Shown here piece by piece: positions 42,034-50,715 of a stretch of 64,000 nt of DNA; within the stretch, counting starts at the first letter, position 1, and every line of letters starts with the position of its first letter. The stretch comes from ZC4RG20 sp036381515 (GTDB lineage: Bacteria > Pseudomonadota > Gammaproteobacteria > Steroidobacterales > Rariloculaceae), in assembly GCA_036381515.1 (NCBI GenBank), contig DASVCR010000052.1, positions 1 to 64,000 on the forward strand, given 5' to 3'. Under the pieces are notes generated by a model. It was not told where the DNA came from. It saw only the letters and a program-made list of their open reading frames with translations, and did no database searches. The translations under genes were made by a program, and so were the position numbers.

Positions 42034-42909
42034 TCAGTCCCCGGTCGCGACGCCTCGCGAAGGATCGTTGATCCATTCGCTCCACGAGCCCGCATAGAGC
42101 ACGGGCTCGTCGAATCCCGCGTGACGGAGCGCGAGGATGTCGTGCGCGGCCGTGATCCCCGACCCGCAGTAGCAGACGACGTCCTTTCCGGACGCGTCTC
42201 CGAGGAGCGTGTCGAACCGGCGGCGCAGCTCGTCCTTCGGCTTGAAGAAGCCGCGCGCGTCGAGGTTTTCGCTCGCCGGCGCCGAGCGCGCGCCCGGGAT
42301 GTGGCCCGCGACGGGATCGATCGGCTCGACGTCGCCGCGGAAGCGCGCGCGGTCGCGTGCATCGAGCAGGATCTGCGTGCGTCCGTCGACGTCGTCGGCC
42401 GCGACGACGCGCGTGAGCGGCGCGCGTTCCGCGTAATCGGTGCGCGAAGGCACCGGAGCAGGCGGCACGGCCTGTGTGACCGGACAGCCCGCGTCGACCC
42501 ATGCCCGCCAGCCGCCGTCGAGGACGGCGACCGCGGCGTGGCCGATCCAGCGCATCATCCACCAGAGACGCGCGGCGAACGCGCCGCCCGCATCGTCGTA
42601 CGCGACGACCTGATCATCGGGCGACACGCCCCACGCTTCGACTCGCGCGATCCACGCGGCGCGCTCGGGCAGCGGATGCCGGCCGGTCACGCCCGGAACG
42701 CGCGGTCCGCTCAGGTGCTCGTCGATGTCCGCGTGCCGTGCGCCCGGAATGTGCCCGGCGAGATACGCATTCCGCCCGGCTAGAGGGTCCGCGAGCGAGA
42801 ACCGGCAATCGAAGATCCGCCATGACGGATCGTCGAGGTGCGCGCGGAGCGTCGCGACGTCGATCAGCGTGGCGGCACGGAGGCGAGCGGGCGGCTGCGG
42901 AGCGGGCAT
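42034..42909 (-). CDS. Two-domain sulfurtransferase (3-mercaptopyruvate type)
   Basis: The 291-residue protein has two rhodanese domains. The first is inactive (YDDAGG where a cysteine would be) and the second has Cys248 in the loop CGSGITA. CG(S/T)G(V/I)TA is the loop type of 3-mercaptopyruvate sulfurtransferases, whereas thiosulfate enzymes have CRKGVTA. Linker motif AGHIPGARSAPASENLD is typical. It transfers sulfur to thiols, cyanide or thioredoxin in the cytoplasm. Its start lies 4 bp after the AHL-lactonase-like stop, so the pair is one transcript. Confidence 0.9.
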   Translation of the reverse strand: MPAPQPPARLRAATLIDVATLRAHLDDPSWRIFDCRFSLADPLAGRNAYLAGHIPGARHADIDEHLSGPRVPGVTGRHPLPERAAWIARVEAWGVSPDDQVVAYDDAGGAFAARLWWMMRWIGHAAVAVLDGGWRAWVDAGCPVTQAVPPAPVPSRTDYAERAPLTRVVAADDVDGRTQILLDARDRARFRGDVEPIDPVAGHIPGARSAPASENLDARGFFKPKDELRRRFDTLLGDASGKDVVCYCGSGITAAHDILALRHAGFDEPVLYAGSWSEWINDPSRGVATGD

Positions 42910-42913
42910 TCCA

Positions 42914-43717
42914 CTATGTCAGCGGATCGAGGTCGACGCGCGCGATCCAGTTCCGCGTCGCGTCGGACGCGGCCGGATAGCGCTCGAGCACGAGCGGATC
43001 GTGGCCCGGGATCACGTGTGCCTTCGAGCTCGCGAGCCGGTAGAGCGTCGCGTAGCCTTCGAGCAGCTCCGCGAGGTTGTAGAGGACCGGAAAGGCACGG
43101 CCCGTCTCCATGTGCGCATAGAAGTGCGACGCGTCCGACGCGAGCACGACGTTGCCGCGGCGGGTCGCGACGCGGACGCACTGGAGCCCCATCGTGTGCC
43201 CGCCGATCCGATGAACGGTGATCCCCGGCGCGATCTCGTCGGTGCCGTCGTGGAACACGACGCGGCCGTCGAACACGCGCTTCACCATCCGCGCGACGTC
43301 GTCCGCCTCGAACGCTTCTTTGATCTTGCGATGGCACATGAAGCGCCCGGTTGCGTACTGCATTTCCGCATCCTGCAGATGGAAGCACGCGTTCTCGAAC
43401 AGGGCCGCGTTGCCGCAGTGATCGTAGTGCATATGCGTGACGATCACGTCGCGCACGTCCGCGTGCCGGATGCCGATCGCTTCGAGGCCGCGCTCGACGG
43501 GGTTCACGATCGTCCTGCCGCGCTTCGCGGCCATCGCCGCGTCGAAGCCGGTATCGACGACGTAGACGGCGCTGTCGCCGACGATCGCCCAGACGTAATA
43601 GTCGAGCGGCATGTCCGACGTCTCGTGCGCATCGGCACCGACGAAGTTGCTGAACGCCTTGCGCGCGAGCTCGGCGTACTTGACGGCGTAGATCTCGTAC
43701 AGCGGAACGGTGCTCAT
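42914..43717 (-). CDS. AHL-lactonase-like metallo-beta-lactamase-fold protein
   Basis: This 267-residue protein has no signal peptide and belongs to the MBL-fold N-acyl-homoserine lactonase family (AiiA/AttM-like). The dinuclear zinc motif is THMHYDH (His95, His97, Asp99, His100). Further ligands lie in IGGHTMG, LASDASHFY and IPGHDP. Tyr in the final part, typical of AHL lactonases, is possible but not certain. Quorum quenching or turnover of another lactone is the best hypothesis. The sulfurtransferase lies 4 bp downstream, so an alternative is a role in sulfur-lactone or thioester metabolism. Confidence 0.8.
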   Translation of the reverse strand: MSTVPLYEIYAVKYAELARKAFSNFVGADAHETSDMPLDYYVWAIVGDSAVYVVDTGFDAAMAAKRGRTIVNPVERGLEAIGIRHADVRDVIVTHMHYDHCGNAALFENACFHLQDAEMQYATGRFMCHRKIKEAFEADDVARMVKRVFDGRVVFHDGTDEIAPGITVHRIGGHTMGLQCVRVATRRGNVVLASDASHFYAHMETGRAFPVLYNLAELLEGYATLYRLASSKAHVIPGHDPLVLERYPAASDATRNWIARVDLDPLT

Positions 43718-43762
43718 CGCGGTTTGGGCTTCGTGATTGCTGCGCCGCTCAGCGGCGGACGG

Positions 43763-44320
43763 TCACCATCGGCGGACGCGGCCCGTATCGACGTGGATGA
43801 ACCGGTCATCGGGATAGTAGCCGACGCCGCCGGCTTCGAGCGCGAGGGCCTCGTCGCGGAGCCGGTGGAGCGGCGCGCCGACGAGCCGCACGTCCATCGC
43901 CTTGCCTTCCATGTGGAGACTGCGCTTCGCGACGCCGTTGCTCCGCGCGCGCAGCATCTCGTTCGTCTTCGGCGAGCGGTACGCGGAGATGATCTCGTAC
44001 GTGCCTCTCCCGCCCGCCCGAAGGCGCAGCTCGTACAGGATGTCGAGGAGGCGCGGATCCATCCGGTGGACGTCGCCCGTGCGGAAGTCGCGCAGGAAAT
44101 GATCGATCTCGTCGAGCGCGTCGGGCAGGTACCTGCCGTTCACGGCGTACGTCACGCGCAGGCGCTCGCCGGTATGCGTATGATAGAACGTCAACGCGCG
44201 CGGCTCAGTCGCCCGAGAAGCCCGCGCGAACAACACGCCCGCGATCGCGGCCGCGCTCGATACGAGCAGGCGACGGCGGGCCAAGCTCTCGGGCCAAGCG
44301 TCCTGACATTCGTCGCACAT
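43763..44320 (-). CDS. DUF882/YcbK-like murein endopeptidase with Tat-type signal
   Basis: The 185-residue product matches DUF882 (peptidase M15_2), the family of E. coli MepK/YcbK, which cuts 3-3 crosslinks made by L,D-transpeptidases. The N-terminus ARRRLLVSSAAAIAGVLFA has a twin-arginine-like signal. The metal site is visible as SLHMEGKAMD and FIHVDTGRVRRW, with ISAYRSPKTNEML before it. The neighbour at 44319 is an L,D-transpeptidase, matching the ycbB-ycbK linkage of E. coli, but here the two face away from each other. The ATG shares CATG with that gene's ATG, so the true start may be a few codons downstream (TTG at 44284). Confidence 0.88.
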   Translation of the reverse strand: MCDECQDAWPESLARRRLLVSSAAAIAGVLFARASRATEPRALTFYHTHTGERLRVTYAVNGRYLPDALDEIDHFLRDFRTGDVHRMDPRLLDILYELRLRAGGRGTYEIISAYRSPKTNEMLRARSNGVAKRSLHMEGKAMDVRLVGAPLHRLRDEALALEAGGVGYYPDDRFIHVDTGRVRRW

Positions 44321-45998
44321 GAATCGGATTCCTCCCCTGTGTCGTCGCTTGCGTCCGCGCGGCCGAGCCGCGCGGATCTCGGCCTGTGCCGCGCTGCTCG
44401 CGCTCGTCTTCTCGACCGTCTCGCTGGCGGACGAGGCGCTGCGCGCGCGCGTCGAAGCGCTCGCGGTCGAGCCGCGCATCGACGGCGTCGCGGTGGCCGA
44501 CCCGTGGTTCCTGATTCGATTCTATGAGCGACGGCAGTTTAGCCCCGCGTGGGAATCCCGCGCAAAGCGTGACGCGCTGCTTCGCGCGCTCGAGCGCAGC
44601 GTCGAGCATGGCCTCGACCCGGACGACTATCACGTCGGGCTGCTGCGCGCGCACGCCGCGGAAACGAACGGCGAGGACCCGAAGGCCGCGGCGATTCATT
44701 TCGAGCTGCTCGCGTCGGACGCGCTCGCGCGCTTCGCGTTCCATCTGCGCTTCGGCAAGGTGAACCCGGAGGCGCTCGAGCCGAGCTGGAACTTCAGCCG
44801 TACGCTCGAGGGCACGGACCCGGTTGCCGTGTTTCAGCGCCTGATCGACGCCGCGGACATCGCGGCGGAGGTCGAGGCGCTCGCGCCGCAGGAGCCGCGC
44901 TACGCGGAGCTCAAGGCGGCGCTCGCGGCCTATCGCGGGATCGAGCGCGCGGGCGGCTGGCCCGAGCTCGAAGGCGGGCCGACGCTCAAGCCCGGCATGC
45001 GGGACGCACGCGTCGCGCGGCTCAGGGAGCGGCTCCGGATCGAAGGGTACGCCGCGGACGCGGGCAGTGATCCTTTGCTTTTCGACGAAGCGCTCGACGC
45101 GGCCGTGCAGACCTTCCAGCGGCTGCACGGCCTCGACGCGGACGGCGCAGTCGGCCCGCGCACGATCGCGGCGCTGAACGTGCCGGTCGCGGCGCGCATC
45201 GATCAGCTCCGCGTGAACCTCGAGCGGCTGCGCTGGATCTTCCGCGACCTCGAGGAGCGCTACATCATCGCGAACATCGCCCGCTTTCAGGTCTCGTTGA
45301 TCGAGCACGGCGAGCCCGTGTGGACGACGCGCGCGGTCGTCGGCCGTCCGTACCGGCAGACGCCGACGTTTCGCGCGCAGATGACCTATCTCGTGCTGAA
45401 CCCGACGTGGACGGTGCCGCCCGGGATCCTGCGGAGCGATCTCCTGCCGGAGCTGCGCCGCGACCCGGAAGCGCTCGCGCGGCGCAACATGGTCGTCCTC
45501 GACACGTCGGGGCGCGTCGTCGATCCGTCCGCCGTCGACTGGAATGCGCCGCAGTTCCCGTACATGCTGCGCCAGGAGCCGGGTCCCGACAACGCGCTCG
45601 GGCGAGTGAAGTTCATGTTCCCGAATCCGCATCACGTCTACATGCACGACACGCCGTCGCGCGAGCTTTTCGCGCGTGCCGACCGGACGTTCAGCTCGGG
45701 CTGCATTCGCCTCGAGCATCCGCTCGAGCTCGCGGAGCTCTTGCTCGCCGAGACCGGGCGCTGGGATCGGGCCGCGATCGATGCCGCGCTCGCGACGGGG
45801 CAGCCGCGCACGATCGCGCTGCCGCGGCCGCTGACCGTGCTCTTGATCTACGCGACGGCCGTGCCCGAGAACGGCGAGCTCTTTCTGCTGCCCGACGTCT
45901 ACACGCGCGACGCGCGCGTGCTCGCCGCGCTCGAGGCGCCGTTCGAGTTCGTGCCTCCGGCGGGCTACGAGGAGGCCTTGAGCGCGGGCGCGCCTTGA
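44319..45998 (+). CDS. YcbB-type L,D-transpeptidase
   Basis: The 559-residue enzyme forms 3-3 crosslinks in peptidoglycan. It has a signal peptide (to about residue 37, VSLAD), a scaffold region, a PG_binding_1 domain at about 225-290 (GMRDARVARLRERL...AVGPRTIAALN), and a YkuD catalytic domain. The catalytic cysteine is 462 in SSGCIRLEHP, with HDTPSRELF upstream. The layout equals E. coli LdtD/YcbB (615 aa), slightly shorter. The ATG shares its bases with the opposite ATG of the DUF882 gene; a TTG 10 codons in (44349) is an alternative start. Its TGA overlaps the TTG start of the next gene. Confidence 0.92.
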   Translation: MNRIPPLCRRLRPRGRAARISACAALLALVFSTVSLADEALRARVEALAVEPRIDGVAVADPWFLIRFYERRQFSPAWESRAKRDALLRALERSVEHGLDPDDYHVGLLRAHAAETNGEDPKAAAIHFELLASDALARFAFHLRFGKVNPEALEPSWNFSRTLEGTDPVAVFQRLIDAADIAAEVEALAPQEPRYAELKAALAAYRGIERAGGWPELEGGPTLKPGMRDARVARLRERLRIEGYAADAGSDPLLFDEALDAAVQTFQRLHGLDADGAVGPRTIAALNVPVAARIDQLRVNLERLRWIFRDLEERYIIANIARFQVSLIEHGEPVWTTRAVVGRPYRQTPTFRAQMTYLVLNPTWTVPPGILRSDLLPELRRDPEALARRNMVVLDTSGRVVDPSAVDWNAPQFPYMLRQEPGPDNALGRVKFMFPNPHHVYMHDTPSRELFARADRTFSSGCIRLEHPLELAELLLAETGRWDRAAIDAALATGQPRTIALPRPLTVLLIYATAVPENGELFLLPDVYTRDARVLAALEAPFEFVPPAGYEEALSAGAP

Positions 45999-47260
45999 AG
46001 GGCGAACGTCCGGTTAGGCGGCGCGCGGGGCCCGGCGCCGCGGACGACGACGCGCGGCTCCTCGCCGAGTGCCGCGCGCGGGCCATCGACCTGCTCAGGA
46101 AGAACTCGACGCCGGCCGGCGTGCTCGCCGCATCGCCGAACGCGCAAGCGGAGCGGCGCGGCTACACGGCCGTCTTCGGGCGCGACGCCGCGATCTGCGC
46201 GCTCGGCATGGCGGTCTCCGGCGACCGCGGGCTCGAGCGCGCGGCGGTCGCCGGGCTCGAGACGCTCGCCGCGCATCAGGCGCCGAACGGACAGCTGCCC
46301 AAGTTCGTCGACGTCGACGGCCGCGACGCGGATTTCTGGTACCTCGGCTGCATCGACTCGACGCTGTGGTGGCTGATCGCGGTCGAGCATCTCGATCACG
46401 CGGGCCGTGCGCGCGGCCTGCTGCGCCGTCATCGACGCCGCGTCGAGCTCGCGCTGCGCTGGCTGCTCGCGCAGGAGCATCAGCGCTTCTACCTGCTGCA
46501 ACAGAACGAAGCGAGCGACTGGGCCGACATCATGCCGCGCTCGGGCTTCGTGCTGTACACGAACGCGCTCTGGTACCGCGTGAAGCGGCTGTTCGGCTTG
46601 CCGCACGCCGACGAGACGCGGATGAACTTCAACCAGCTGTTCCATCCGTTCTCGGCGGCGCTGCCGAAGTATCGGCGCGGCCGGCTGCTCTGCGACTACG
46701 CGCTGAAGAAGGCGAAAAACCGGGATCTGTTCCTGAGCTTCGTCAACTTCTCGTTCTTCGGCGAGGAGGGCGACGTCTTCGGCAATTTGCTTGCGATGCT
46801 CGCCGGCGCCGCCGAGCGCGAAGCAGCGCGGCTCGCGCTCGATGCGCTGCTCGCGGCGCGCGTGCACGAGCCGTATCCGGTCCGTGCCGTCGTGAAGCCG
46901 ATCCTGCGCACGAGCGCGCTGTGGCGCCCGTACATGGCCCGGCATCGACAGAACTTCGCCTGGCAGTACCACAACGGCGGCGTCTGGCCGATGGTCGGAG
47001 CGTTCTGGGTGTGCGCGCTCGTCCGCGCGGGACATGCCGCGTTCGCGCGTGCCGAGCTCGTGAAGCTCGCGCGTGCGTGCGCGCTGCGCGGCTGGCGCTT
47101 TTCCGAGTGGCTCCATGGGCGGACGCTCAGGCCGCGCGGCATGCCGGGCCAGTCGTGGAGCGCGGCCGGTTTCCTGCTCGCCGAGCACGTCGTGAACGGC
47201 GGCGAGGATCCGCTCGGCCAGATCCCGCGCCCGCTCGCGCGTGGCATAAACCTTGCTTGA
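45995..47260 (+). CDS. Six-hairpin glycosidase-like protein
   Basis: The 421-residue protein has an (alpha/alpha)6 fold typical of glycogen-debranching amylo-1,6-glucosidases or neutral invertases (GH100-like). Landmarks are YTAVFGRDAAICALGMAVSG, LETLAAHQAPNGQLPKFVDV, LGCIDSTLWWLI, NEASDWADIMPRSGFVLYTN and WQYHNGGVWPMVGAFWV. Catalytic acids are likely in FGRDA and SDWAD. No signal peptide is seen. The start is uncertain: TTG 45995 overlaps the transpeptidase stop (TTGA), which suggests coupling. Substrate is unknown; trehalose or glycogen-linked glucans are guesses. Confidence 0.75.
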   Translation: MKGERPVRRRAGPGAADDDARLLAECRARAIDLLRKNSTPAGVLAASPNAQAERRGYTAVFGRDAAICALGMAVSGDRGLERAAVAGLETLAAHQAPNGQLPKFVDVDGRDADFWYLGCIDSTLWWLIAVEHLDHAGRARGLLRRHRRRVELALRWLLAQEHQRFYLLQQNEASDWADIMPRSGFVLYTNALWYRVKRLFGLPHADETRMNFNQLFHPFSAALPKYRRGRLLCDYALKKAKNRDLFLSFVNFSFFGEEGDVFGNLLAMLAGAAEREAARLALDALLAARVHEPYPVRAVVKPILRTSALWRPYMARHRQNFAWQYHNGGVWPMVGAFWVCALVRAGHAAFARAELVKLARACALRGWRFSEWLHGRTLRPRGMPGQSWSAAGFLLAEHVVNGGEDPLGQIPRPLARGINLA

Positions 47261-47292
47261 GGCACGTCGTTTTTCGACGACGAGGAGCACCG

Positions 47293-47841
47293 ATGGTGCA
47301 AAAGGGAATTCTCGCAGCGCTTTGCAGCATGTCGTTGACCGTTCCTGCATGGGCCGACGAGAACTCCGGCCTCTATCTCGGCGCGGGGCTCGGCGATTTC
47401 TCGACGGAGATCCGCGAGCTCGACGACGTCGATCTCGACTTCGACGAGGACAGCGACGCCTCGAGGATCTTCGCCGGCTGGCGTTTCAACCGCGTGATCG
47501 CCGCCCAGCTCGACTATTTCGATTTCGGGGATTCGTCCGCCGCAACCAACCTGCTCGAGATCGAGGCGGACGCGAAGGGCGTTGCGCCGTCGCTCGTCGC
47601 GACGCTGCCTTTGGGGCCGATCGAGCTGTTCGTCAAAGGCGGATGGCTCTTCTACGATCTCGAGGTCAGCGCGGACGGCGACGAGATCTTCGACGAGAGC
47701 GAGAACGACCCGATGTACGGCGCCGGGATCGGCCTGACGCTGCTCGAGCGGCTCGCTCTGCGCGCCGAGTACGAGGTCATCGATATCAGCGAGATCGAGG
47801 ACGCGGAGGCGGTCTGGATCACCGCGGCCTGGCGCTTCTGA
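47293..47841 (+). CDS. OmpA-like outer-membrane beta-barrel protein
   Basis: The 182-residue protein has a signal peptide (about 1-22, VPAWA) and an eight-stranded OmpA/OmpW-like barrel. Strands alternate hydrophobic residues (LYLGAGLGDFS, RIFAGWRFN, AAQLDYFDF, LFVKGGWLFYDL, PMYGAGIGLTLL). The last residues AAWRF end in the aromatic outer-membrane signal. Loops are unusually acidic (DDVDLDFDEDSD). GAGGAG lies before the ATG. It follows the glycosidase by 32 bp and could share its transcript. Confidence 0.85.
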   Translation: MVQKGILAALCSMSLTVPAWADENSGLYLGAGLGDFSTEIRELDDVDLDFDEDSDASRIFAGWRFNRVIAAQLDYFDFGDSSAATNLLEIEADAKGVAPSLVATLPLGPIELFVKGGWLFYDLEVSADGDEIFDESENDPMYGAGIGLTLLERLALRAEYEVIDISEIEDAEAVWITAAWRF

Positions 47842-47944
47842 CCCCACACGCCCTTCCTTGACGCGGCGCGATGGCGCCGATTAAATCGCCGCGGTCCGGC
47901 GCGGCGCACGCACACCCGAGAACGATCACGCGGCGCCCGCGTCC

Positions 47945-48226
47945 GTGGCCGATCAGGTTTGCGCGAGGTTCGAGCAGATGCCGGAAATGGGGGCGCCGTC
48001 CGAGTGGGCGGCCGTGGGCACGCTTTGCGTCGTTTCGTTTCTTTCGTTCATCGCCGGCGCCGTCTTCCGGCGCTGGCCTGACAAGGTGCGGGAGTGCTTC
48101 GAGTCCCTGGATGGCTCGCTGGCGTTCCTGACGCCCGAAGCGCATCTCGCGCTGATCACGGCGAGCGCGTGGGCGCTGCATGGCGCATCCGTGGCGGCGT
48201 TGGTGGCGGCCGCGCTGCTTTTGTGA
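47945..48226 (+). CDS. Small two-helix membrane protein, hypothetical
   Basis: This 93-residue ORF starts at GTG 47945 (an in-frame ATG is at 47978). It has two hydrophobic helices, TLCVVSFLSFIAGAVF and a C-terminal ALHGASVAALVAAALLL, separated by a polar loop. No family is recognised. It is 12 bp before the DNA glycosylase gene in a tight run of same-strand genes, which is the main support. Confidence 0.5.
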   Translation: MADQVCARFEQMPEMGAPSEWAAVGTLCVVSFLSFIAGAVFRRWPDKVRECFESLDGSLAFLTPEAHLALITASAWALHGASVAALVAAALLL

Positions 48227-48238
48227 AAGCCTGCGGGG

Positions 48239-48778
48239 ATGCGGCTCTGGACCCTGCATCCTCGCTACCTCGACCGGCAAGGGCTCGTCGCGCTCTGGCG
48301 TGAGGCGCTGCTCGCCCGCGCGGTGCTGCGCGGGCGCACGCGCGGCTACAGGCGGCATCCGCAGCTCGAGCGCTTCCGCGCGCATCCGGCGCCGAGGCGC
48401 GCGATCAGCGCCTATCTTGCCGTCGTCCACGCCGAGGCGGCGGCGCGCGGCTACCTGTTCGATCGAAGCAAGATCGGGCCGCTCGGCACGGTCGCCCGGA
48501 TTCCGGCGACGACCGGGCAGATCGCGCACGAGTGGGCGCACCTGCTCGCGAAGGTGAACGCCAGGAACCCCGAGCACGGTGCGCGGCTCGGCGCCGTCGA
48601 GCTCCCGGAGTGTCACCCGCTGTTCGTCGCGGTCGCGGGGCCGGTCGAGCCGTGGGAGCGGCGGACCGACGCTATGAGCCGGCGGGACGCGGCGCGCAGC
48701 GATGCCGCGTCGGCGCGGAGGCGCGGGGCTCCGCACGCGGGACCGCCGTCCGTCCGAGTGACGCGCCGCCGCCGATGA
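48239..48778 (+). CDS. Pyrimidine-dimer DNA glycosylase/endonuclease V-like protein
   Basis: The 179-residue protein begins MRLWTLHPRYLDRQGLVALW, the signature of the pyrimidine-dimer glycosylase/endonuclease V family (MSMEG_1276-like). Further matches are LARAVLRGRTRGYRRHPQLERF and IAHEWAHLLAKVNARNPE. Such enzymes excise UV-induced cyclobutane dimers. A C-terminal arginine-rich tail (after about residue 140) is longer than usual and may bind DNA. It overlaps the next gene by 4 bp (ATGA), so a repair gene is translationally coupled to a membrane protein gene, which is odd. Confidence 0.85.
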   Translation: MRLWTLHPRYLDRQGLVALWREALLARAVLRGRTRGYRRHPQLERFRAHPAPRRAISAYLAVVHAEAAARGYLFDRSKIGPLGTVARIPATTGQIAHEWAHLLAKVNARNPEHGARLGAVELPECHPLFVAVAGPVEPWERRTDAMSRRDAARSDAASARRRGAPHAGPPSVRVTRRRR

Positions 48779-49566
48779 CCGTACTCGCGGCCCGCATGCT
48801 TGCGCTGCTCGCGCTCGCCGCCGGCGCGTGGCTCGTGCACGTGTTCGGCCGCGTGTTGCCGACGTGGGGCGCGGGGCTGGTACTCGTCGGGCTCGCCGCG
48901 CCGATCACGCTCGGTCTCGCGCGCCGCGGACGGCTGCGCTGCGCCGCGTTTCGCGCCGTATACCTTCGGCCCGACAGCGCCGTCGGGAGGCGGCTCGGCG
49001 GCAGCGTGCTCATCCACGTCCGCGCGGCGCTCGTCGGCGGGCTTCTCGCGCTCGTGCTGTTCTCGGCGCTCGTGCGGCTCGCGGACGAGGCCGCGTGGGC
49101 CGTGCTCGTCGTCGGCGCGCCGGCCGCGGGCGGCGTGTTCGCGCTGTGGCGAAACGGGCTCCGAGGGACGTTCACCGCGCGCTATCTGCCCGAGGTCGCG
49201 TGGCGGCTCACGGTCGCGGTCGCCGGCGTCGCGATGGGCGCCGTGCTCGTCTGGCTCGCGTTCCACCGGCCGTACCCGGACGTCGGCGGCGTCACGCTCG
49301 AGCGGGCCGTCTGGCATTTCGTCGACCAGGAGCGGGCGCGCAGCGCGCCGGTCGAGCTTCTGTTACAACTCGCCGCGGTCAAGGACGGTGTGAGGCTTTG
49401 GATCGCCCAGCAGCTGATGCCCCAGCCGGGGCTTTCCGCCGGCCAGGCCGTCGGCTGGCTGATCGTGCTTGCAGAAGAAGCCGTCTTCGTATGGTCTTAT
49501 CTATCATTCCTGTGCCCGGTCGTGATCGAATCGAAGCATGACGAGCGCCGCGACGTTACCGGCTGA
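48775..49566 (+). CDS. Polytopic membrane protein of unknown function
   Basis: This 263-residue protein has about six hydrophobic segments (for example MLALLALAAGAWLVHVFG, ALVGGLLALVLFSALVRLA, LTVAVAGVAMGAVLVWLAF). A periplasmic-type loop RPYPDVGGVTLERAVWHF precedes a last helix LIVLAEEAVFVWSYLSFL. No family is recognised. The start ATG overlaps the glycosylase stop, and its end overlaps the next gene by 29 bp. Such overlaps suggest a functional pair with the downstream membrane protein. Confidence 0.7.
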   Translation: MTVLAARMLALLALAAGAWLVHVFGRVLPTWGAGLVLVGLAAPITLGLARRGRLRCAAFRAVYLRPDSAVGRRLGGSVLIHVRAALVGGLLALVLFSALVRLADEAAWAVLVVGAPAAGGVFALWRNGLRGTFTARYLPEVAWRLTVAVAGVAMGAVLVWLAFHRPYPDVGGVTLERAVWHFVDQERARSAPVELLLQLAAVKDGVRLWIAQQLMPQPGLSAGQAVGWLIVLAEEAVFVWSYLSFLCPVVIESKHDERRDVTG

Positions 49567-50692
49567 GAGGCTGTCCCGAGGCGGGGCAGGCGGGGCCGTG
49601 CTCGTCGCGGCCGCCGCGGCCCTTCTGATGTGGCTCGTCACGAACGTCGCGCCGCGCGAATGGCACGTCCCCGAAGCGGACATCGTCGTCGACGGCGTCC
49701 GTTATCGCGCGGGGCCCGACGAGCTTCGCTGGCTCGAGTCCTTCACGGCGGCGCATTTCGACGCCGGCGGGAAGGCCGCGCGGGCGCTCGTCGCCGACGA
49801 GGTCGACGCGGCCCTCGACGGGCTGCTCGACGCGTCGCGGGCACGTCTCCCGGAGTTTCTCGACTGGTATTACTCGCTGAGCGGCGAATACAGCCGGATC
49901 GCAATGGCGGCGCTCGAGGCGGCCGGTCTCGCGGCGCCCGGCTACGTCGCCGAGCGCGCGGCGTCGATCCTGTTGCCCGAAGACGCGTGGACCGCCCGCC
50001 TCGCGGGCCTCGAAAGCACCGCGGCGGCGAGGCTCAGCGCGCATTACCGGGACGTCGAGAGCGCGTGGCGCGCGGAGGTCGCAATGCGGCTGTCGGCGCG
50101 TCGCATACCGGCGCCGCTCGGCCCGGGGGCCGACCGGCGTCCGACTCTCGTCCTAGATGGTCTCGTTCGTGACATCATCGCGCGCGAGACCGACGCGCTC
50201 GGCTTGCGCGTGTCGCTCAGCACCGCGACGGCGGGCGTCGGCGCGGCGGCCGCGCCGGCCCTCGCGCGGGCAGTCGGCGCACGCGCGGGCCGCGCCGTCG
50301 CGGGCCGTGCGGCCGCGCGCGGCGTCTCGCGGATCGGCGCAGCCGCCGCAGGCGGCGCGGCCGTCTGTGCTCCAGGGGGCCCGGCCGCCGCCGCGTGCGC
50401 ATTGCTCGCGGGCGCCGGCGCGTGGCTCGCGACCGACTGGGCGTTGCTCTACGTGGACGAGGCCATGCATCGGGACGAGCTCGAGCGCGCGCTCGACCTC
50501 GCGTTGACGAACCTGCGCGCCGAGCTCGAGCGCGAGCTCGACGCCGCATTCGACGCGGCGATCGCGGCGCACGGTGCAGCCGTGCAGCGCGAGATCAGCC
50601 GGACCTTCGTGCCGGCGGAGGCCGGACGGGACGCGAGCGGCGCATCGACTTCGAGCGGAGACGGCGGCACGGGCCGCGATTCGGGCGTGTAA
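49538..50692 (+). CDS. Membrane-anchored protein with alanine/glycine-rich helix, unknown function
   Basis: The 384-residue protein has an N-terminal anchor (GGAVLVAAAAALLMWLV) and a helical extracytoplasmic region at about 45-210. A long alanine/glycine-rich stretch around 228-300 could form one or two membrane helices, including CALLAGAGAWLATDWALLYV. A heptad-like acidic tail (LERALDLALTNLRAELEREL) near the C-terminus may be a coiled coil. No family is recognised. It overlaps the preceding membrane gene by 29 bp. The sugar dehydrogenase gene begins 24 bp downstream. Confidence 0.65.
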   Translation: MTSAATLPAERLSRGGAGGAVLVAAAAALLMWLVTNVAPREWHVPEADIVVDGVRYRAGPDELRWLESFTAAHFDAGGKAARALVADEVDAALDGLLDASRARLPEFLDWYYSLSGEYSRIAMAALEAAGLAAPGYVAERAASILLPEDAWTARLAGLESTAAARLSAHYRDVESAWRAEVAMRLSARRIPAPLGPGADRRPTLVLDGLVRDIIARETDALGLRVSLSTATAGVGAAAAPALARAVGARAGRAVAGRAAARGVSRIGAAAAGGAAVCAPGGPAAAACALLAGAGAWLATDWALLYVDEAMHRDELERALDLALTNLRAELERELDAAFDAAIAAHGAAVQREISRTFVPAEAGRDASGASTSSGDGGTGRDSGV

Positions 50693-50715
50693 CGACGACA
50701 AGCGAGGAGCGGACG

